In this document: positions 5,500 through 5,808 of the stretch, piece by piece | Layout: each line of letters begins with the position of its first letter | Numbering within the stretch: position 1 is the stretch's first letter | DNA from: Lentisphaerota bacterium | Lineage (GTDB): Bacteria > Verrucomicrobiota > Lentisphaeria > Victivallales > GWF2-50-93 | Reading direction: 5' to 3' | Assembly (NCBI GenBank): GCA_025360875.1 | Contig: JANYBI010000573.1 | Location: 1 to 5,808, forward strand | DNA length: 5,808 nucleotides | Translations under genes and position numbers: made by a program | The notes under the pieces: model-generated | Databases searched by the model: none | The model's input: only the letters and a program-made list of their open reading frames with translations | What the model was told of the DNA's origin: nothing

Positions 5500-5672
5500 G
5501 TTTCCTTTCCGGGCATGCTGGAATTTTCCAGTTTTATATTTAGCCTGGTTAATTTTTTAACCAGGCTAAATATAAACTATCAACTATGCTAGTCACAGGG
5601 GGATATCCATATTTTCCATGGAAAGACCTTCTATGATTTTTGAACAGGCATTAAAGTCAAAGGTGGGAGTAT
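5464..5672. repeat. Repeat copy R2 (direct repeat of 1-229)
   Basis: Contains the first 12 codons of the complete glycosyltransferase, its SD, a short inverted repeat (CTGGAA, TT, TTCCAG at 5518-5531), the long palindrome, and a conserved upstream block (5589-5661). Base-for-base similarity to R1 ends at about 5661-5670. Codons after the 12th cannot be compared because R1 begins at the window edge. On the minus strand TTGACT at the outer end of the conserved block could be a -35 element, but I see no convincing -10. Confidence 0.9.
5533..5576. repeat. Long palindrome in R2 (20-bp arms, TTTT loop)
   Basis: Arms 5533-5552 and 5557-5576 pair perfectly over 20 bp around a 4-nt TTTT loop. Compared with R1, the stem differs by a matched pair (A86/T120 there, G5548/C5561 here), so pairing is kept. 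The loop is wholly different: 4 nt here, 27 nt between the 18-bp arms in R1. It lies about 33 nt upstream of the glycosyltransferase ATG in gene sense and would be a strong leader hairpin or a cruciform. The 3' flank is A-rich on both strands, which argues against an intrinsic terminator. Confidence 0.88.
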
Positions 5673-5808
5673 GACCTGGGGTGTTAAAAAGAAGCCACTT
5701 TTTTGAGATTATCCGAGAAATACTTCACCGAAAAATTATTTGAATTTGTTTTTGTGAGGCTAAAAGCGCTTTTCCTTTTCGAGAAAAAGCTTTCCCCGAT
5801 ATTCTGTC
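5673..5808. other. Right-end tail without a recognisable gene
   Basis: AT-rich DNA beyond R2. No open frame of useful length is seen on either strand. The only structure noted is a 12-bp palindrome AAAAGCGCTTTT (5762-5773), followed by an A/T-rich stretch that partly mirrors it. It may be the flank of a gene beyond the window. Confidence 0.4.

Noticed and set aside
5533..5576. Rho-independent terminator
   Set aside because: The stem base is AT-rich and is followed by A residues on both strands, not by a T tract; it also lies before, not after, the minus-strand gene.
1..5672. Composite transposon with R1 and R2 as terminal elements
   Set aside because: Neither repeat encodes a transposase, no terminal inverted repeats or target duplications bound them, and the repeats include the start of a host-type coding gene.

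Overview
This is a bacterial-type chromosomal segment (SD-led genes, tight operon, roughly balanced GC in coding regions) from an organism I cannot place with confidence. The intergenic spacers are rich in short inverted-repeat elements. Their style, such as 7-nt repeats reading TTGGATA and small GTAGTAG-ended palindromes, recalls environmental or uncultured Gram-negative lineages, but that is only an impression. There is no transposase, integrase, rRNA, tRNA or CRISPR array.

Layout. Positions 1-229 hold repeat copy R1. It contains the first 12 codons of a minus-strand glycosyltransferase-like gene, its leader with two stacked inverted repeats, and a conserved upstream stretch. R1 stops abruptly at about 220-229, exactly where recognisable phosphate-binding protein (PstS) sequence begins. 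Only the C-terminal part of pstS (221-748) is present. It is followed by apparently intact pstC, pstA and pstB (770-3290), a compact high-affinity phosphate ABC importer operon without phoU in view. A spacer with a 7-nt-periodic inverted repeat follows. Next come two minus-strand genes: a beta-class carbonic anhydrase (3564-4163) and, beyond a nested inverted-repeat spacer (4215-4478), a GT-B-type glycosyltransferase (4477-5499). The start and upstream region of this glycosyltransferase form repeat copy R2 (5464-5672), a direct repeat of R1. The last 136 bases hold no recognisable gene.

How it fits together. PstC and PstA form the membrane channel and PstB the ATPase of a phosphate importer. 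The binding protein beside them is truncated, so the system needs an intact PstS from elsewhere or is impaired. Carbonic anhydrase and the glycosyltransferase have no obvious functional tie to it.

The most interesting signal is the R1/R2 module. Two copies lie about 5.46 kb apart in the same orientation, at the start of what look like paralogous glycosyltransferase genes. Each carries a long palindrome whose stem is kept by a paired A/T to G/C change while its loop differs completely. R1 also marks a rearrangement breakpoint in pstS. I found no complete new molecular system. The best candidates for follow-up are the covarying palindrome and the nested 264-bp palindromic spacer.
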